The notes: generated from the letters alone by a model not told the origin. A stretch of DNA of 64,000 nt from Bacillus sp. es.036 (GCF_002563635.1 NZ_PDIZ01000001.1:3410001-3474000); one strand, 5' to 3'. Positions 17,967 to 27,524 are shown, numbered from the stretch's first letter. Numbers and translations: made by a program.

Positions 17967-18753
17967 CGATCGTACGCTCCTCAAACATTGCTAGTAGCTG
18001 CTTTTTCATTTCAGAAAGCTGGCTGTTAATTGAAATATCGTACGACCCACTTGGCGTATGTACGAGACCAGACCCAACTTCTAAATCGATCATCGGAACG
18101 AGTTTCAGATTTGCGTTAACATCCAACTGCTTTTCTAGCTCGTCCACCATCGGCATAACGTGTTGGTAATCTTCTGTCGACACTTGAAAAACGACTTCAC
18201 CACGATCCTGCACTTTTTTCAGCGTATCCTGAACAATGCCAAGTAGCACTTCAGGACGTTGTTCTAATTCATTCATAATAATTTTTTTCGCAATGGCCGT
18301 GCTTAGTGAGAGAAGAAATGGCTCAGCGCTTTGAATTAATTCTTCTTTTTTGTCATAAGCGGCATTCACCATCTGTTCCATCTCTTTCTTTTGCTGATCG
18401 AACTCGAAATGAATTTGCTGCATGCCTGCTTCATATCCAGCCGCATACCCGCTTTCTTCCGCTTCTCGCACGGTTTTTTTCGTCATTTCCTGCCACTCGA
18501 GTTCTTTTTCCTGCTGCTTTTTCTCTAGATGGTGATGCACATTCGCTTCTTCTTCTCCAAGCCTCGTTCGAATCGTGTGATAGAGATCTTCAAGACGAAT
18601 CATCATTTCAAGAAGCTGAGATTTCTTCTCTTCTATTGTCATTGTCCTCGTCGGAAGAATACGGCTTCGTTTTGGTTCTGTCACTGTTCTCTGTTCAAGC
18701 ACCTTTGGAACGGCTCGCTTTTCGCCAGAGGTTTTTCGGATGACGTTAGACAA
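17950..18753 (-). CDS. fliH: Flagellar export stator protein FliH
   Basis: A protein of 267 aa with a long charged coiled coil (about 45-135) and a C-terminal domain related to V-ATPase subunit E, with YEAGMQQIHFEFDQQKKEM and VGSGLVHTPSGSYDISINSQ. FliH regulates FliI and tethers it to the C-ring. It overlaps fliG by 8 bp and fliI by 17 bp. Confidence 0.9.
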   Translation of the reverse strand: MSNVIRKTSGEKRAVPKVLEQRTVTEPKRSRILPTRTMTIEEKKSQLLEMMIRLEDLYHTIRTRLGEEEANVHHHLEKKQQEKELEWQEMTKKTVREAEESGYAAGYEAGMQQIHFEFDQQKKEMEQMVNAAYDKKEELIQSAEPFLLSLSTAIAKKIIMNELEQRPEVLLGIVQDTLKKVQDRGEVVFQVSTEDYQHVMPMVDELEKQLDVNANLKLVPMIDLEVGSGLVHTPSGSYDISINSQLSEMKKQLLAMFEERTIDEHER

Positions 18754-19759
18754 TCAAATCATCTCCTCCGCCGCGCGCAATCATCACATCACCTGTTTCT
18801 TCAAGGTAGCGAATGACGGAAACGATCCGCGTCTGGGCTTCTTCCACTTCACGTAGTCGAAGAGGCCCCATTAATTCGATCTCTTCTTTTACCGTATCGA
18901 CCCGGCGATTGGACATATTTCTGAAAATCGTATCCTTCACATCGTCACTTGCGACTTTCAACGCAATGGAGAGATCTTCATCCTTCACTTCGCTAATCAC
19001 AAGGCGAATCGAGCGATCATCAAGCGTCACGATATCTTCAAATACAAACATCCGCTTTTTAATCTCTTCTGCTAGATTTGGATCATCTTTTTCAAGTGAA
19101 CTTAAAATCGTTCGTTCTGTGCTTCGATCAACGCTGCTCAACACCTGAACAATCGCTTCCACTCCACCAGTAAATGTGTAGTCTTGAGAGCCCGTTGCGT
19201 TAAGTTTCCCTTCAATAATCGTCTCAAGCTGACTAATGACTTCTGGTGATGTGCTATCCATTAGTGCGATGCGGCGCGCAACATCCGCCTGACTTTCTTG
19301 CGGCAGCGAGGAAAGAATTTGAGACGATTGCTTTGCATCAAGATAGGAAAGAACAAGCGCAATCGTCTGCGGATGTTCCTGCTGTAAAATATTTAAAATT
19401 TGATCGGGATCCGCTTTTCGTGCAAACGCAAAAGGTTTTACTTTTAGGTTCGCTTTTAAGCGCGTCAAAATCTCTTCTGCCTTCTTCGGCCCAAGAGCCT
19501 GTTCAAGAACATGCCGTGCATATTCAATGCCACCGACTGCGATATAGTCTTTCGCTTTAACCATTTGAATAAACTCGTCTACAACGGCTTCACGCTCATC
19601 AGGTTCTACTTTTCGAAGTTCTGAGATCCCAAGCGCCAGCTGATCAATTTCTTTTTCCGATAAATGTTTAAAGGTTTGTACGGATAAGTCTGGTCCTAAA
19701 GAAGTAAGAAGGATTGCCGCTTTCTGAGTTCCCGTTAATTCTTCTGTCGTGCTCACCAT
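18746..19759 (-). CDS. fliG: Flagellar motor switch protein FliG
   Basis: A protein of 337 aa with N, middle and C domains. The middle domain carries the EHPQTIALVLSYL motif and the C-domain torque helix region is FVFEDIVTLDDRSIRLVISE. The charged residues expected to face the stator are present, so the motor should be active. It starts 10 bp after fliF. Confidence 0.96.
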   Translation of the reverse strand: MVSTTEELTGTQKAAILLTSLGPDLSVQTFKHLSEKEIDQLALGISELRKVEPDEREAVVDEFIQMVKAKDYIAVGGIEYARHVLEQALGPKKAEEILTRLKANLKVKPFAFARKADPDQILNILQQEHPQTIALVLSYLDAKQSSQILSSLPQESQADVARRIALMDSTSPEVISQLETIIEGKLNATGSQDYTFTGGVEAIVQVLSSVDRSTERTILSSLEKDDPNLAEEIKKRMFVFEDIVTLDDRSIRLVISEVKDEDLSIALKVASDDVKDTIFRNMSNRRVDTVKEEIELMGPLRLREVEEAQTRIVSVIRYLEETGDVMIARGGGDDLIV

Positions 19760-19769
19760 CCAACCCCTC

Positions 19770-21404
19770 CTATTCTTCTTTCATCCATAGTCTTAGTAGT
19801 TTCACAAATTCTTCTGGATCATTTTTTGCAAGACTTTCAATCTCGTCTTTTCCGACAAGTGTCTCTGGCGTCAGATCGACTTCACGCTCTTCACGCGGTA
19901 AATAATGGTCTTCCGGAACGCTGTAAGATTCTTCAAACTCCATAAAGTCATCTTCATCTTTACCTCCACGGCGTCGGAATAATAGGAAAATTCCTCCTAT
20001 AACAAGAACCCCTACTCCACCTGCAACGGTATAAAGTGACCAGGCCGGAACGCTATCCATCATCGTTGAAAAGATGCCTTCTGTTGGCTCTTCATAGTCG
20101 GCCCGTCCCTTAAATTCATTCGCAAATACCGAGATCCGCTCTTCAAGAGCCGCGTCATCAAGCGGAACTTCACTTTCACTTAACGAGGTACGGACAACAT
20201 TTTTAAGGACAGTGCGAATATCTTCTATATCAGCTGCAGTTAACGTCGTGATATCATCAGCCACAGGTGGCTCTACACCAACGTTTATCGTAATATCATC
20301 AATGAGATAAGGACTTTCTTCGATCTCCTTATGAATGCGATTCACTTCACGGTTGATGCGGTCTTCTACTTTTTCATAAGAACCGTCACCCTGGGCATCC
20401 GGATCATCTGCGTTATAGTTTGGAATTTCGCCTTCATCTGTACCTGTTCCATCCTGAGCAGCTGCTTGATCGCCAGAATACGATTCCATAATTTTTTCAA
20501 CGCTAATATCAATGCCTTCACCTGTTTCTTCATCGACAGGTTCAACAAGATCTTCGGTGCGTTTTTCTTTCGTAAAATCAACGCTAGCCATGACGGAGAC
20601 AACCACTTTATCCTGACCGAGAATCATGCCAAGCATTTGTTGGAGTTCCTGCTGCATGTCTTTTTCAATGCCGTTACGAATATCTTCTTGCTGCTGGTAA
20701 GCGGATAAAGTTGTATCAACACCGCCGCTTTCTCCGTAATCAAAAGCAGTTCCGTTCTGATCCATGATGACAATGTTTTCGACAGGGAGATTCGGAACAC
20801 TTTTACTTATAAGATGATAAAGGCCTGTAATTTGGCCCTGGTCAAGCTGAGCGCCAGGATCCCTCGTAAGGACGATCGAAGCAGAAGCTGTTTCACCTGT
20901 TTCATCAAGCCAAACACTTTCTGCTGGTAGGGTAATCATCACTTTTGATTCCTGAATACCGCCAATTTGCTCAATTAAATAACTCAATTCATTTTGCATC
21001 GCATCTCGCTCTACAACATCGAATTGGCGATCTGTCATCCCCATGCCCATATTTTCACTAAAGATGCTGTAGTTAACGTTACCGCTTTTTGGAATACCTT
21101 CAGCCGCTAGACTTACTTTTAAATCAGACGCCTGATCCTTCGGCACACTGATCGTTGTTCCGTCAGTGGAAACTTCTACGGGAATCCCCTTCTGCTCGAT
21201 GGCCCCTTTGATTTCACCAGCTTCGGTCGGCGTTAAATTAGAATAAATCGGCGTTAAATTAGGTTTAGACATCCAAAAAACAAGGAATAGAAGTAGGAGA
21301 AGAGTGACGAGAAATGTCCCTCCAATCAGCCATTTCGTTTTTGTGGAATAACTTCCCCACGTTTCCTGCCAGCGACTTTTAAAGTTCAGTAGTTGTTGGT
21401 TCAT
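19770..21404 (-). CDS. fliF: Flagellar MS-ring protein FliF
   Basis: A protein of 544 aa. The first TM helix (about 25-46, WLIGGTFLVTLLLLLFLVFW) is followed by ring-building motifs (PIYSNLTPTEAGEIKGAIEQ; NYSIFSENMGMGMTDRQFDV), a variable acidic region, a second TM helix (about 442-463) and a C-terminal cytosolic tail that binds FliG. It is the platform on which the rod and export gate assemble. Confidence 0.95.
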   Translation of the reverse strand: MNQQLLNFKSRWQETWGSYSTKTKWLIGGTFLVTLLLLLFLVFWMSKPNLTPIYSNLTPTEAGEIKGAIEQKGIPVEVSTDGTTISVPKDQASDLKVSLAAEGIPKSGNVNYSIFSENMGMGMTDRQFDVVERDAMQNELSYLIEQIGGIQESKVMITLPAESVWLDETGETASASIVLTRDPGAQLDQGQITGLYHLISKSVPNLPVENIVIMDQNGTAFDYGESGGVDTTLSAYQQQEDIRNGIEKDMQQELQQMLGMILGQDKVVVSVMASVDFTKEKRTEDLVEPVDEETGEGIDISVEKIMESYSGDQAAAQDGTGTDEGEIPNYNADDPDAQGDGSYEKVEDRINREVNRIHKEIEESPYLIDDITINVGVEPPVADDITTLTAADIEDIRTVLKNVVRTSLSESEVPLDDAALEERISVFANEFKGRADYEEPTEGIFSTMMDSVPAWSLYTVAGGVGVLVIGGIFLLFRRRGGKDEDDFMEFEESYSVPEDHYLPREEREVDLTPETLVGKDEIESLAKNDPEEFVKLLRLWMKEE

Positions 21405-21425
21405 CTTTTATCCATCCCTGATTGG

Positions 21426-21716
21426 CTACATTTGCATGCGCATGATTTCCTGGTATGATTCAATAACCTTATTTCTCACTTCAACTGTTAAATTGAGAGA
21501 AAGTGAGGCTTTTTGTGCTGCAAGCATGACTTCATGAACATCCTGAACTTCTCCAGTTACGAGCTTATTTGTCATTTCTTCCGATGCGACCTGATTATAG
21601 TTCACTTGTTTAATCGCATCCTGTAGCATTTGACCAAAATCAGCTGTTGCCTCTCCTGAAGAAACCTGAGACTTTGCCTGAGCTGGAAGTTGCTGAAGTG
21701 CACTAATTGTGTTCAT
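21426..21716 (-). CDS. fliE: Flagellar hook-basal body adaptor FliE
   Basis: A protein of 96 aa ending in the FliE motif EVMLAAQKASLSLNLTVEVR followed by NKVIESYQEIMRMQM. FliE joins the MS ring and export gate to the rod. It lies between flgC and fliF as in other bacilli. Confidence 0.95.
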   Translation of the reverse strand: MNTISALQQLPAQAKSQVSSGEATADFGQMLQDAIKQVNYNQVASEEMTNKLVTGEVQDVHEVMLAAQKASLSLNLTVEVRNKVIESYQEIMRMQM

Positions 21717-21740
21717 ATAATCCCCCTATGCTCGACATCT

Positions 21741-22190
21741 CTACTTTCCAAGCTCGAGCGCTTTCATATACATACTTTTTGTGGCGTTTAACGCCGTTAC
21801 GTTTGCTTCATATGAACGTGAGGCTGACATAAGATCAACCATTTCCTTCACCATATCGACATTCGGCATCTCTACATACCCCTCTTCATTCGCATCGGGA
21901 TGAGCGGGATTATAAACAAGCTTATTTGGCGCATTATCTTCTTGTATGTTTGATACCTTCACTCCAGTAGAAGACGATTCGTTCCCCATCGCCTTTTGGA
22001 GCTTGCTTTCAAACGAGTTTTCCTCTAGCTCTACTACTTTTCGCTTGTACGGTTGCCATTCACCATCAACAAGTTCTGAACGCGTTGTTTCGGCATTGGC
22101 GATATTGGAAGACACGACATCCATTCTAAGGCGATTTGCTGTTAACGCTGAAGCGCTCGAATTGAATCCATTAAATAAATTCATTCTCAT
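21741..22190 (-). CDS. flgC: Flagellar proximal rod protein FlgC
   Basis: A protein of 149 aa with the axial-family N-terminus (SALTANRLRMDVVSSNIANA) and the C-terminal VDLMSASRSYEANVTALNAT. It forms part of the proximal rod. The start shares one base with the flgB stop. Confidence 0.95.
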   Translation of the reverse strand: MRMNLFNGFNSSASALTANRLRMDVVSSNIANAETTRSELVDGEWQPYKRKVVELEENSFESKLQKAMGNESSSTGVKVSNIQEDNAPNKLVYNPAHPDANEEGYVEMPNVDMVKEMVDLMSASRSYEANVTALNATKSMYMKALELGK

Positions 22191-22591
22191 TAGCTCCCTC
22201 GAATTGCGGTTTGTAAGTCACGGAATTGGCTGTTCGTCTTTTCAACCATCGCATTGTACCAAAGCTGGTTTTTCGCGAGCTCTGCCATTTCAACATCCAT
22301 GTCAACATTGTTTCCATTCGATTGATTTACTGTACGTTGATCGGTCTTAACAACGGGATTTAATGAATTTTTTTCGTTACTAAAAGGGACGTGTTTGGGG
22401 TTTGATTTGTAGCTCTGCAGGTTCCTAGTAGCTTCCTGCAGGTTATCTTGAAATGAAACGGTTTGTCGTTTGTAATTAGGGGTATCAACATTTGATATAT
22501 TTGACGTAATGGTTCGCTGTTGAACGGTTGACGCATTTAATGCTTGTTCAAGCGGTTTGATCGATTGAAAAACATTCACGAAGCTTTCCAC
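22190..22591 (-). CDS. flgB: Flagellar proximal rod protein FlgB, first gene of the flagellar operon
   Basis: A protein of 133 aa with QQRTITSNISNVDTPNYKRQ and, later, DVEMAELAKNQLWYNAMVEK, both FlgB hallmarks. The open frame begins with GTG at 22591, where AAGGAG is only about 2 nt away; a second in-frame GTG at 22579 is further from it, so the exact start is unsettled. FlgB is the first rod subunit and heads the 21.7-kb operon. Confidence 0.9.
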   Translation of the reverse strand: MESFVNVFQSIKPLEQALNASTVQQRTITSNISNVDTPNYKRQTVSFQDNLQEATRNLQSYKSNPKHVPFSNEKNSLNPVVKTDQRTVNQSNGNNVDMDVEMAELAKNQLWYNAMVEKTNSQFRDLQTAIRGS

Positions 22592-22822
22592 ACTCCTTGT
22601 ATAAATGTGTTTTTATAGGTAAATATTGGTTTTAAATCCAAAAATGTACTCATTCGACATTTTTTTCGATATTGTTAGCATAGCATTGTCAAAAATAATA
22701 GTAAATGAGTGTTTTCACCTAAAAAACGACTTTTTTCACTTAATTTTCCCACATCTAAGCGGTATAATAGAGGTATAATTTTCTAAGTACACGTACGATC
22801 GTACTACGATGGGAGCGAAAAA
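22592..22822. promoter_or_regulatory. Divergent promoter region between flgB and flhO
   Basis: This 231-bp AT-rich gap is the control region of both transcripts. On plus, two TATAAT hexamers at about 22762 and 22774 lie upstream of flhO without a convincing -35. On minus, TTGGAT and TATAAA spaced 18 nt apart could be a sigma-A promoter for flgB. No good sigma-D consensus was found. A perfect 12-bp palindrome GTACGATCGTAC (22793-22804) sits just upstream of the flhO ribosome site. Confidence 0.45.
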
Positions 22823-23641
22823 ATGTTTAAAGGCATGTATACAGCTACGTCCGGCATGATGGCAAGTGAGCGAAAGCAACAGTTCTTAACGAATAATCTC
22901 TCAAATGCTGAAACACCAGGCTTTAAGCAGGATGAAGCAACTTTCCGTTCCTTCCCTGAATACTTAATGAAAGAAAGAAATACGAATACGCCCCCTAACT
23001 CTTCCATTGGCACGCTCCAATCTGGCGTCTATACGCAAGAAGGCATTCCTAACTTTTCAAGCGGTTCTCTTAAAGAAACTAGCAAACAAACAGATTTGGC
23101 GCTTATCGATGAGAATCTCCCAATCGATGCAGAAAATAGTAAAAAAGGACTACTTCTATTTGGTGTTCGTCTTGAGGATAACGCGATTCGCTACACTAGA
23201 AATGGAAATTTCTCTGTCGATGAAGAGGGTTTTCTTTCGACAAGTGAAGGCGATCAAGTAATTGGCGAAGATCTTCAGCCGATTCAACTAACGAGCGACT
23301 CGTTCACTGTGACAGACGATGGCACGATTCTCGAGGAAAATGGCAACGAACAGCAGCTATGGATTGGCTATACCGATAACCCTACTAATCTCACTCAGCA
23401 AGGAAATGGCGTTTTTGCATGGGAAGGCGATGAAGCTGATGCGCCAATCAATATTCAAACAACTGATATCACCGAATATGCTGTAAAACAAGGCTACCTC
23501 GAAGGTTCGAACGTGGATATGACGACAACAATGACGGATATGCTGAACACGTATCGTTTATATGAAGCAAATCAGAAAGTATTACAAACGTACGATCAAA
23601 GCATCGACAAAGCCGTAAATGATGTCGGTCGCGTCTACTAG
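22823..23641 (+). CDS. flhO: Flagellar distal rod protein FlhO (FlgF/FlgG family)
   Basis: A protein of 272 aa, close to FlhO of B. subtilis in length. N-terminal MFKGMYTATSGMMASERKQQ and NNLSNAETPGFKQDE, and C-terminal GYLEGSNVDMTTTMTDMLNT, mark a flagellar axial rod protein. The ribosome site is GGGAGCG. It pairs with flhP 11 bp downstream and is transcribed away from the main operon; in B. subtilis this pair is at a distant locus. Confidence 0.92.
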   Translation: MFKGMYTATSGMMASERKQQFLTNNLSNAETPGFKQDEATFRSFPEYLMKERNTNTPPNSSIGTLQSGVYTQEGIPNFSSGSLKETSKQTDLALIDENLPIDAENSKKGLLLFGVRLEDNAIRYTRNGNFSVDEEGFLSTSEGDQVIGEDLQPIQLTSDSFTVTDDGTILEENGNEQQLWIGYTDNPTNLTQQGNGVFAWEGDEADAPINIQTTDITEYAVKQGYLEGSNVDMTTTMTDMLNTYRLYEANQKVLQTYDQSIDKAVNDVGRVY

Positions 23642-23652
23642 GAGGGTTACGA

Positions 23653-24453
23653 TTGAATATACAAATGGCTACCGCATCTTCTTCACTTAGTCAGACACAA
23701 AAAAAGATGGATACGATCGCAAATAACATCGCAAACGTGAATACAGCAGGCTATAAAAGCCGAGAAGCGATGTTCCAGAATCTCTTAACCCAAACATATG
23801 CAAATCAAACTGGCGAAGCAACTGAGCCTGGAAGAGAAACGCCCGAAAACCTTCGCGTTGGTTTTGGATCAAAAGTTGGTTTAACGACTCTGCGAAATGA
23901 ACAAGGATCTGCACAAGAGACCGGCCGTGATCTGGATATGATGCTTGAAGGAGAAAATGTTTATTTTCGCGTTCAAAATGGGGATGCCGTAAACTATACA
24001 AGAGACGGATCATTTGAGATACAGAATCAAAACGGAGCGTTTTCACTCGTAACAAGCCGTGGGAACGCGATTCTGGATACGAACGGCAATGCGATTACGT
24101 TTGATCGTAATCCATCCGAAATCAGCATCACTGAAGCCGGAGAACTGGTAGCGACGGATGCGAACGGCAATAACCAAACGTTTCAGCTCAGCATCGCCAA
24201 AATCGATCGCCCTCAATCCCTTGTGAACGTTGGAGGAAATGAATTTTCTCTTCAAGAGAATGATGAGCTTGAGCTTGTCGCGCTAGATGGAGAAGAATAT
24301 AAAACAAGACAGGGCTACCTTGAAATGTCGAACGTGGATTTAACGAATGAAACAACGGAGATGATCTCCACACAGCGACTCCTCCAATTCCAAAGCCAGG
24401 CGATTAAAATGGCCGATGAAATGATGGGGCTTGCCAATACAATTAAAAGATAA
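23653..24453 (+). CDS. flhP: Flagellar distal rod protein FlhP (FlgF/FlgG family)
   Basis: A protein of 266 aa opening with TTG, preceded by GGAGGG at normal spacing. The axial motifs are QKKMDTIANNIANVNTAGYK and the C-terminal GYLEMSNVDLTNETTEMIST. With FlhO it completes the rod. The gene ends against flgL, transcribed convergently, with a strong shared terminator. Confidence 0.92.
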   Translation: MNIQMATASSSLSQTQKKMDTIANNIANVNTAGYKSREAMFQNLLTQTYANQTGEATEPGRETPENLRVGFGSKVGLTTLRNEQGSAQETGRDLDMMLEGENVYFRVQNGDAVNYTRDGSFEIQNQNGAFSLVTSRGNAILDTNGNAITFDRNPSEISITEAGELVATDANGNNQTFQLSIAKIDRPQSLVNVGGNEFSLQENDELELVALDGEEYKTRQGYLEMSNVDLTNETTEMISTQRLLQFQSQAIKMADEMMGLANTIKR

Positions 24454-24456
24454 TTC

Positions 24457-24498
24457 GATAAACAAAATCCCTCTCGCATGAGAGGGATTTTGTTTATC
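24457..24498. terminator. Bidirectional terminator between flhP and flgL
   Basis: A perfect 19-bp inverted repeat (24457-24475 and 24480-24498) with a GCAT loop. Its arms contain AAAATC/GATTTT, giving U-rich ends in both directions. It includes the flgL stop codon, so it serves both converging transcripts. Confidence 0.9.
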
Positions 24499-25369
24499 TA
24501 AGAAAGTCTAATAGAGATGGCTGAATGATCTTCGCGCTTGCAGCAAGAGAAGCCTGGTAGACGCTTTCTTCGGTTTTAAGTTTCATGATGGCTTCGGCAA
24601 AATCCACATCATCATTTTTAGAAACAAGCGTTTGTATGGAAAGGTTTTCTTCTTTCAAGCGTTGATTCATCCCCTCCACTCTCGACTGCTTTGCGCCAAG
24701 GGTAGTCCAGCTGTTTAACACTTGCTCTTTACCAGTTTCAATCTGTTCCAGTGCACTGCTAACACCTTCCTGATCCCCACTCGCTAATGCGCTTGAAAGC
24801 TGATCAAGCGTCTTAAACAGGTTTACCTTCCCATCAAACACTTCTCCCGTAACGTTCATTTCAATCGTATTGCTAGAAGACATGCGCTGCATCAGTGGCT
24901 GGTTGTTATACGTTAGATCGCCATTCTCTGCAATTTGAATCGGTTGATCTGTTTTCTGTCCATTGAAGATGTACTTTCCATCAAACTTTGTATTGGCAAT
25001 ATCCTGAATCTCAGCGCGTAATTGTTCAATTTCTTTTGCAATCGTTTGCTGATCTTCTAGTGAGTTCGTTCCGTTCGACGCTTGTAAGCCTAGCTCATTT
25101 GCCCGCTGAAGTGCATTAGAGAGGCTGTTAAGGGCCTGGTCGGTTGTTTCCATCCAGGAAAGAGCATAATCAGTATTACGTTCATATTGCTCATTATCAG
25201 CTAGCTGAGAGGCCAGTTTCAAAGATTTCTGAACACCAATAGGGTCATCAGAAGGCGTATTGATCCTTTTCCCTGTCGAAACCTGTTCATTCGCTTTTTC
25301 ATAGCGTGAGAGATTTTGCTGTAGCTGAGAGGTAATGTTTGAGCTAAGCATTTGCTGTGTAATTCTCAT
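24494..25369 (-). CDS. flgL: Hook-filament junction protein FlgL
   Basis: A protein of 291 aa with a flagellin-like N-terminus (MRITQQMLSSNITSQLQQNL; NEQVSTGKRINTPSDDPIGV) and a C-terminus ending IMKLKTEESVYQASLAASAK. FlgL is the second hook-filament junction ring. It follows flgK closely and ends the second flagellar block. Confidence 0.94.
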   Translation of the reverse strand: MRITQQMLSSNITSQLQQNLSRYEKANEQVSTGKRINTPSDDPIGVQKSLKLASQLADNEQYERNTDYALSWMETTDQALNSLSNALQRANELGLQASNGTNSLEDQQTIAKEIEQLRAEIQDIANTKFDGKYIFNGQKTDQPIQIAENGDLTYNNQPLMQRMSSSNTIEMNVTGEVFDGKVNLFKTLDQLSSALASGDQEGVSSALEQIETGKEQVLNSWTTLGAKQSRVEGMNQRLKEENLSIQTLVSKNDDVDFAEAIMKLKTEESVYQASLAASAKIIQPSLLDFLR

Positions 25370-25387
25370 ATGATGATCTCCTTTCTA

Positions 25388-26668
25388 CTAAACGCCCATG
25401 CGATTAATAATGACGTCAAGAAGCTCATCGGTCGTGCTGACATAGCGAGCCGCTGCATTATAAGCATGTTGAAATTGAATGAGGTTCGACATCTCTTCAT
25501 CAAGCGAGACGCCGCTTACTGACATCCGATTTTGATCAATCGACTTTAAGACGGCCTGGTGACTTTCCACAGATCGTTCCGAAGCCTGGGACTTTGCGCC
25601 AATTTTTGAAATAAGCATACCGTAAAAGTCGCTAACGCTAGCTTCTGCATTTACATTTGAATTTGCCACATCAAACGAAAGTGTTTCGTTTTTTAAATCG
25701 CTTATTGTAGTGGCAATATCGCCATTACTCACTTCACTATTAGTAGAAGAAGCAGCGATCGTAGCTGGATTGGCCTTTACTTCTTGATTCACACTGACTG
25801 TTTCAAGAAATGTATCGCCAGTCCCACTTGTATCAAACATCGCCTTTCCTTTTTGCATCGTACCGTTGCCATCTTTAACTAGTGAATCTCCAGTTGTCAT
25901 AAGATTATTCATACCAGATCCATTAATGAGTTGATTAAACACTTCATTTAGATCACTTTGAAAATGATCTACTTCACTTAGCGACTGCTTCAGACCTTCA
26001 AGTTTTCCAGTATTTTGTGCGTTCAGTCCTGACATTTCATCCATTAAAAGGTCACGTCGGTCCTTTAACTCGTTCGCTTCAGGTTTTAACGCAATTTCTT
26101 TGTTTAAGCTATCAATCTGTGAAGAGATGGCATTGATCTGATCGTTCACAGCTGTCATTTGGTCATTCAAACTTTTAGATAGACTCGCTAACCCATCATT
26201 TAACGTTTTCCCCTGTGATAGCAGTTCGTCTGAACGTTCCACAAGAACTGCACGAGCCGCAAGACTGTCTGGGTTTGAAGCAAGATCTTCCCACGCTGAG
26301 AAGAAGCGATCGAGGGACGCACTTAGTCCGTTGCCTGGTTCCCTCGTCATTTCTTCGATTTGTTGAAGCGTTTCAAGCTTTGTCGAATCAGCTCCTAATT
26401 GACCATTTCGCTCGCGATACTGGCTGTCCAGATATTCAGAACGAACACGTTCGATCGATTCAACACTTACACCAGTCCCAAGCTGTGAGGATGAGCTACC
26501 AGTTTGATAAGGATACGGTATGGAAGACGTTGATTGCATATCCACTCGCTGCCTCGAATATCCCGGAGTATTCGCATTTGAGATATTATTTCCTGTTGTC
26601 GTAAGAGCCGTTTGTTGCGTGTAGAGACTTCTCTTACCGACTTCTAATCCATGAAACGTAGACGTCAT
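25388..26668 (-). CDS. flgK: Hook-filament junction protein FlgK
   Basis: A protein of 426 aa, shorter than FlgK of B. subtilis (about 500), the difference lying in the variable middle. The N-terminus has GLEVGKRSLYTQQTALTTTG and NNISNANTPGYSRQRVDMQS; the C-terminus has VSLDEEMSNLIQFQHAYNAA. FlgK is the first junction ring. It belongs to the flgM-flgN-flgK-flgL run driven by a sigma-D promoter before flgM. Confidence 0.94.
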   Translation of the reverse strand: MTSTFHGLEVGKRSLYTQQTALTTTGNNISNANTPGYSRQRVDMQSTSSIPYPYQTGSSSSQLGTGVSVESIERVRSEYLDSQYRERNGQLGADSTKLETLQQIEEMTREPGNGLSASLDRFFSAWEDLASNPDSLAARAVLVERSDELLSQGKTLNDGLASLSKSLNDQMTAVNDQINAISSQIDSLNKEIALKPEANELKDRRDLLMDEMSGLNAQNTGKLEGLKQSLSEVDHFQSDLNEVFNQLINGSGMNNLMTTGDSLVKDGNGTMQKGKAMFDTSGTGDTFLETVSVNQEVKANPATIAASSTNSEVSNGDIATTISDLKNETLSFDVANSNVNAEASVSDFYGMLISKIGAKSQASERSVESHQAVLKSIDQNRMSVSGVSLDEEMSNLIQFQHAYNAAARYVSTTDELLDVIINRMGV

Positions 26669-26698
26669 TCAAATCCGTTCCTTTCTCAACCTGATCCC

Positions 26699-27169
26699 TC
26701 AGGCTTTCGTATCAAAATATCCTCGCGGTGTTTGCAGTGGCTTCTGGTTGGGCCTGCCGTAAGTGATCGATTGATTTGATGTGGTTAAATGACCAATCAT
26801 ATGATGGACAAATGCCATCCCATCCCTTAACAACTCTTCATTTACATCATTCATACGCTGAAGTTTTTCCGCTTTTTCTTTTAAATCAGCCGCTCGATTT
26901 TCAACCATTCGTTTAACAGGGGGACTTAACAAGCCTACAACGTCTTTAAGCGTTTGGTCTGTTCTACCTGCAAGCTTATGTGTAATCTGCTGCCGCTTCT
27001 CTTCACTACTACTAAGTTTTTGAAGAAGCTCCTTTTCTTTGTTCATGACTTCTGTCAATCGCTTTACGTCTCGTTCTATTAACGCTTCTTGTCTTTCTTC
27101 AGAAAGAACGATTAACTTCTCATGAAGACGAATCATTTCACCCATAACCTCTAAAAGTTCCTGTCCCAT
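26699..27169 (-). CDS. flgN: Flagellar chaperone FlgN
   Basis: A protein of 156 aa from the ATG at 27169, which has GGAGG 7 nt upstream; a GTG at 27193 gives a longer but less likely form. It is helical and coiled throughout (MIRLHEKLIVLSEERQEALI). FlgN holds FlgK and FlgL before export. Placement between flgM and flgK is the classical order and supports the call for this weakly conserved family. Confidence 0.88.
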   Translation of the reverse strand: MGQELLEVMGEMIRLHEKLIVLSEERQEALIERDVKRLTEVMNKEKELLQKLSSSEEKRQQITHKLAGRTDQTLKDVVGLLSPPVKRMVENRAADLKEKAEKLQRMNDVNEELLRDGMAFVHHMIGHLTTSNQSITYGRPNQKPLQTPRGYFDTKA

Positions 27170-27183
27170 CGGGCCGCCTCCTG

Positions 27184-27444
27184 TTAAAACCACTGATCAA
27201 ACAGCTTCTCAGCTGTCTTTTGACTGTCGACACGATACGTACCTTCTTCAATCTGCTTCTTGATGGCCGTTACTTTCGCTTCACGGTCTTGTTCGGTCTT
27301 CATGTCGTATAGTTCTCTCGCTTTGTTTGAAATTTGAAGCTCATCTTCTCGAGGAGCTTTTTTCACCTGCTCTACTTTCGTAACAGGATTATGCTTCTCG
27401 TAAGGGTTTACAATGGGTGGTGCTGATGGTTTATTAATATTCAT
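27184..27444 (-). CDS. flgM: Anti-sigma-D factor FlgM
   Basis: A protein of 86 aa with a disordered N-terminal half and the C-terminal sigma-binding helices (DELQISNKARELYDMK; KKQIEEGTYRVDSQKTAEKL). FlgM binds SigD until the hook is complete and FlgM is exported. A sigma-D promoter lies about 80 nt upstream, giving feedback control. Confidence 0.93.
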   Translation of the reverse strand: MNINKPSAPPIVNPYEKHNPVTKVEQVKKAPREDELQISNKARELYDMKTEQDREAKVTAIKKQIEEGTYRVDSQKTAEKLFDQWF

Positions 27445-27524
27445 ATCCGGTCACCTCTTTCCGATAGTTTATCATACTACTCCTATTCTATTATTCGTAC
27501 CCGAATTTGAGGATTATACCGTTA

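Noticed and set aside
18306-18743. Plus-strand ORF of 145 codons opposite fliH
   Set aside because: It is antisense to a convincing fliH frame, rich in Leu/Phe/Ser as expected of a shadow, and has no ribosome site.
20331-20708. Plus-strand ORF of 125 codons opposite fliF
   Set aside because: Shadow of the acidic fliF linker; composition and lack of a ribosome site argue against coding.
23687-24055. Minus-strand ORF of 122 codons opposite flhP
   Set aside because: flhP in the other strand is a full-length axial protein with all family motifs; this frame has none.
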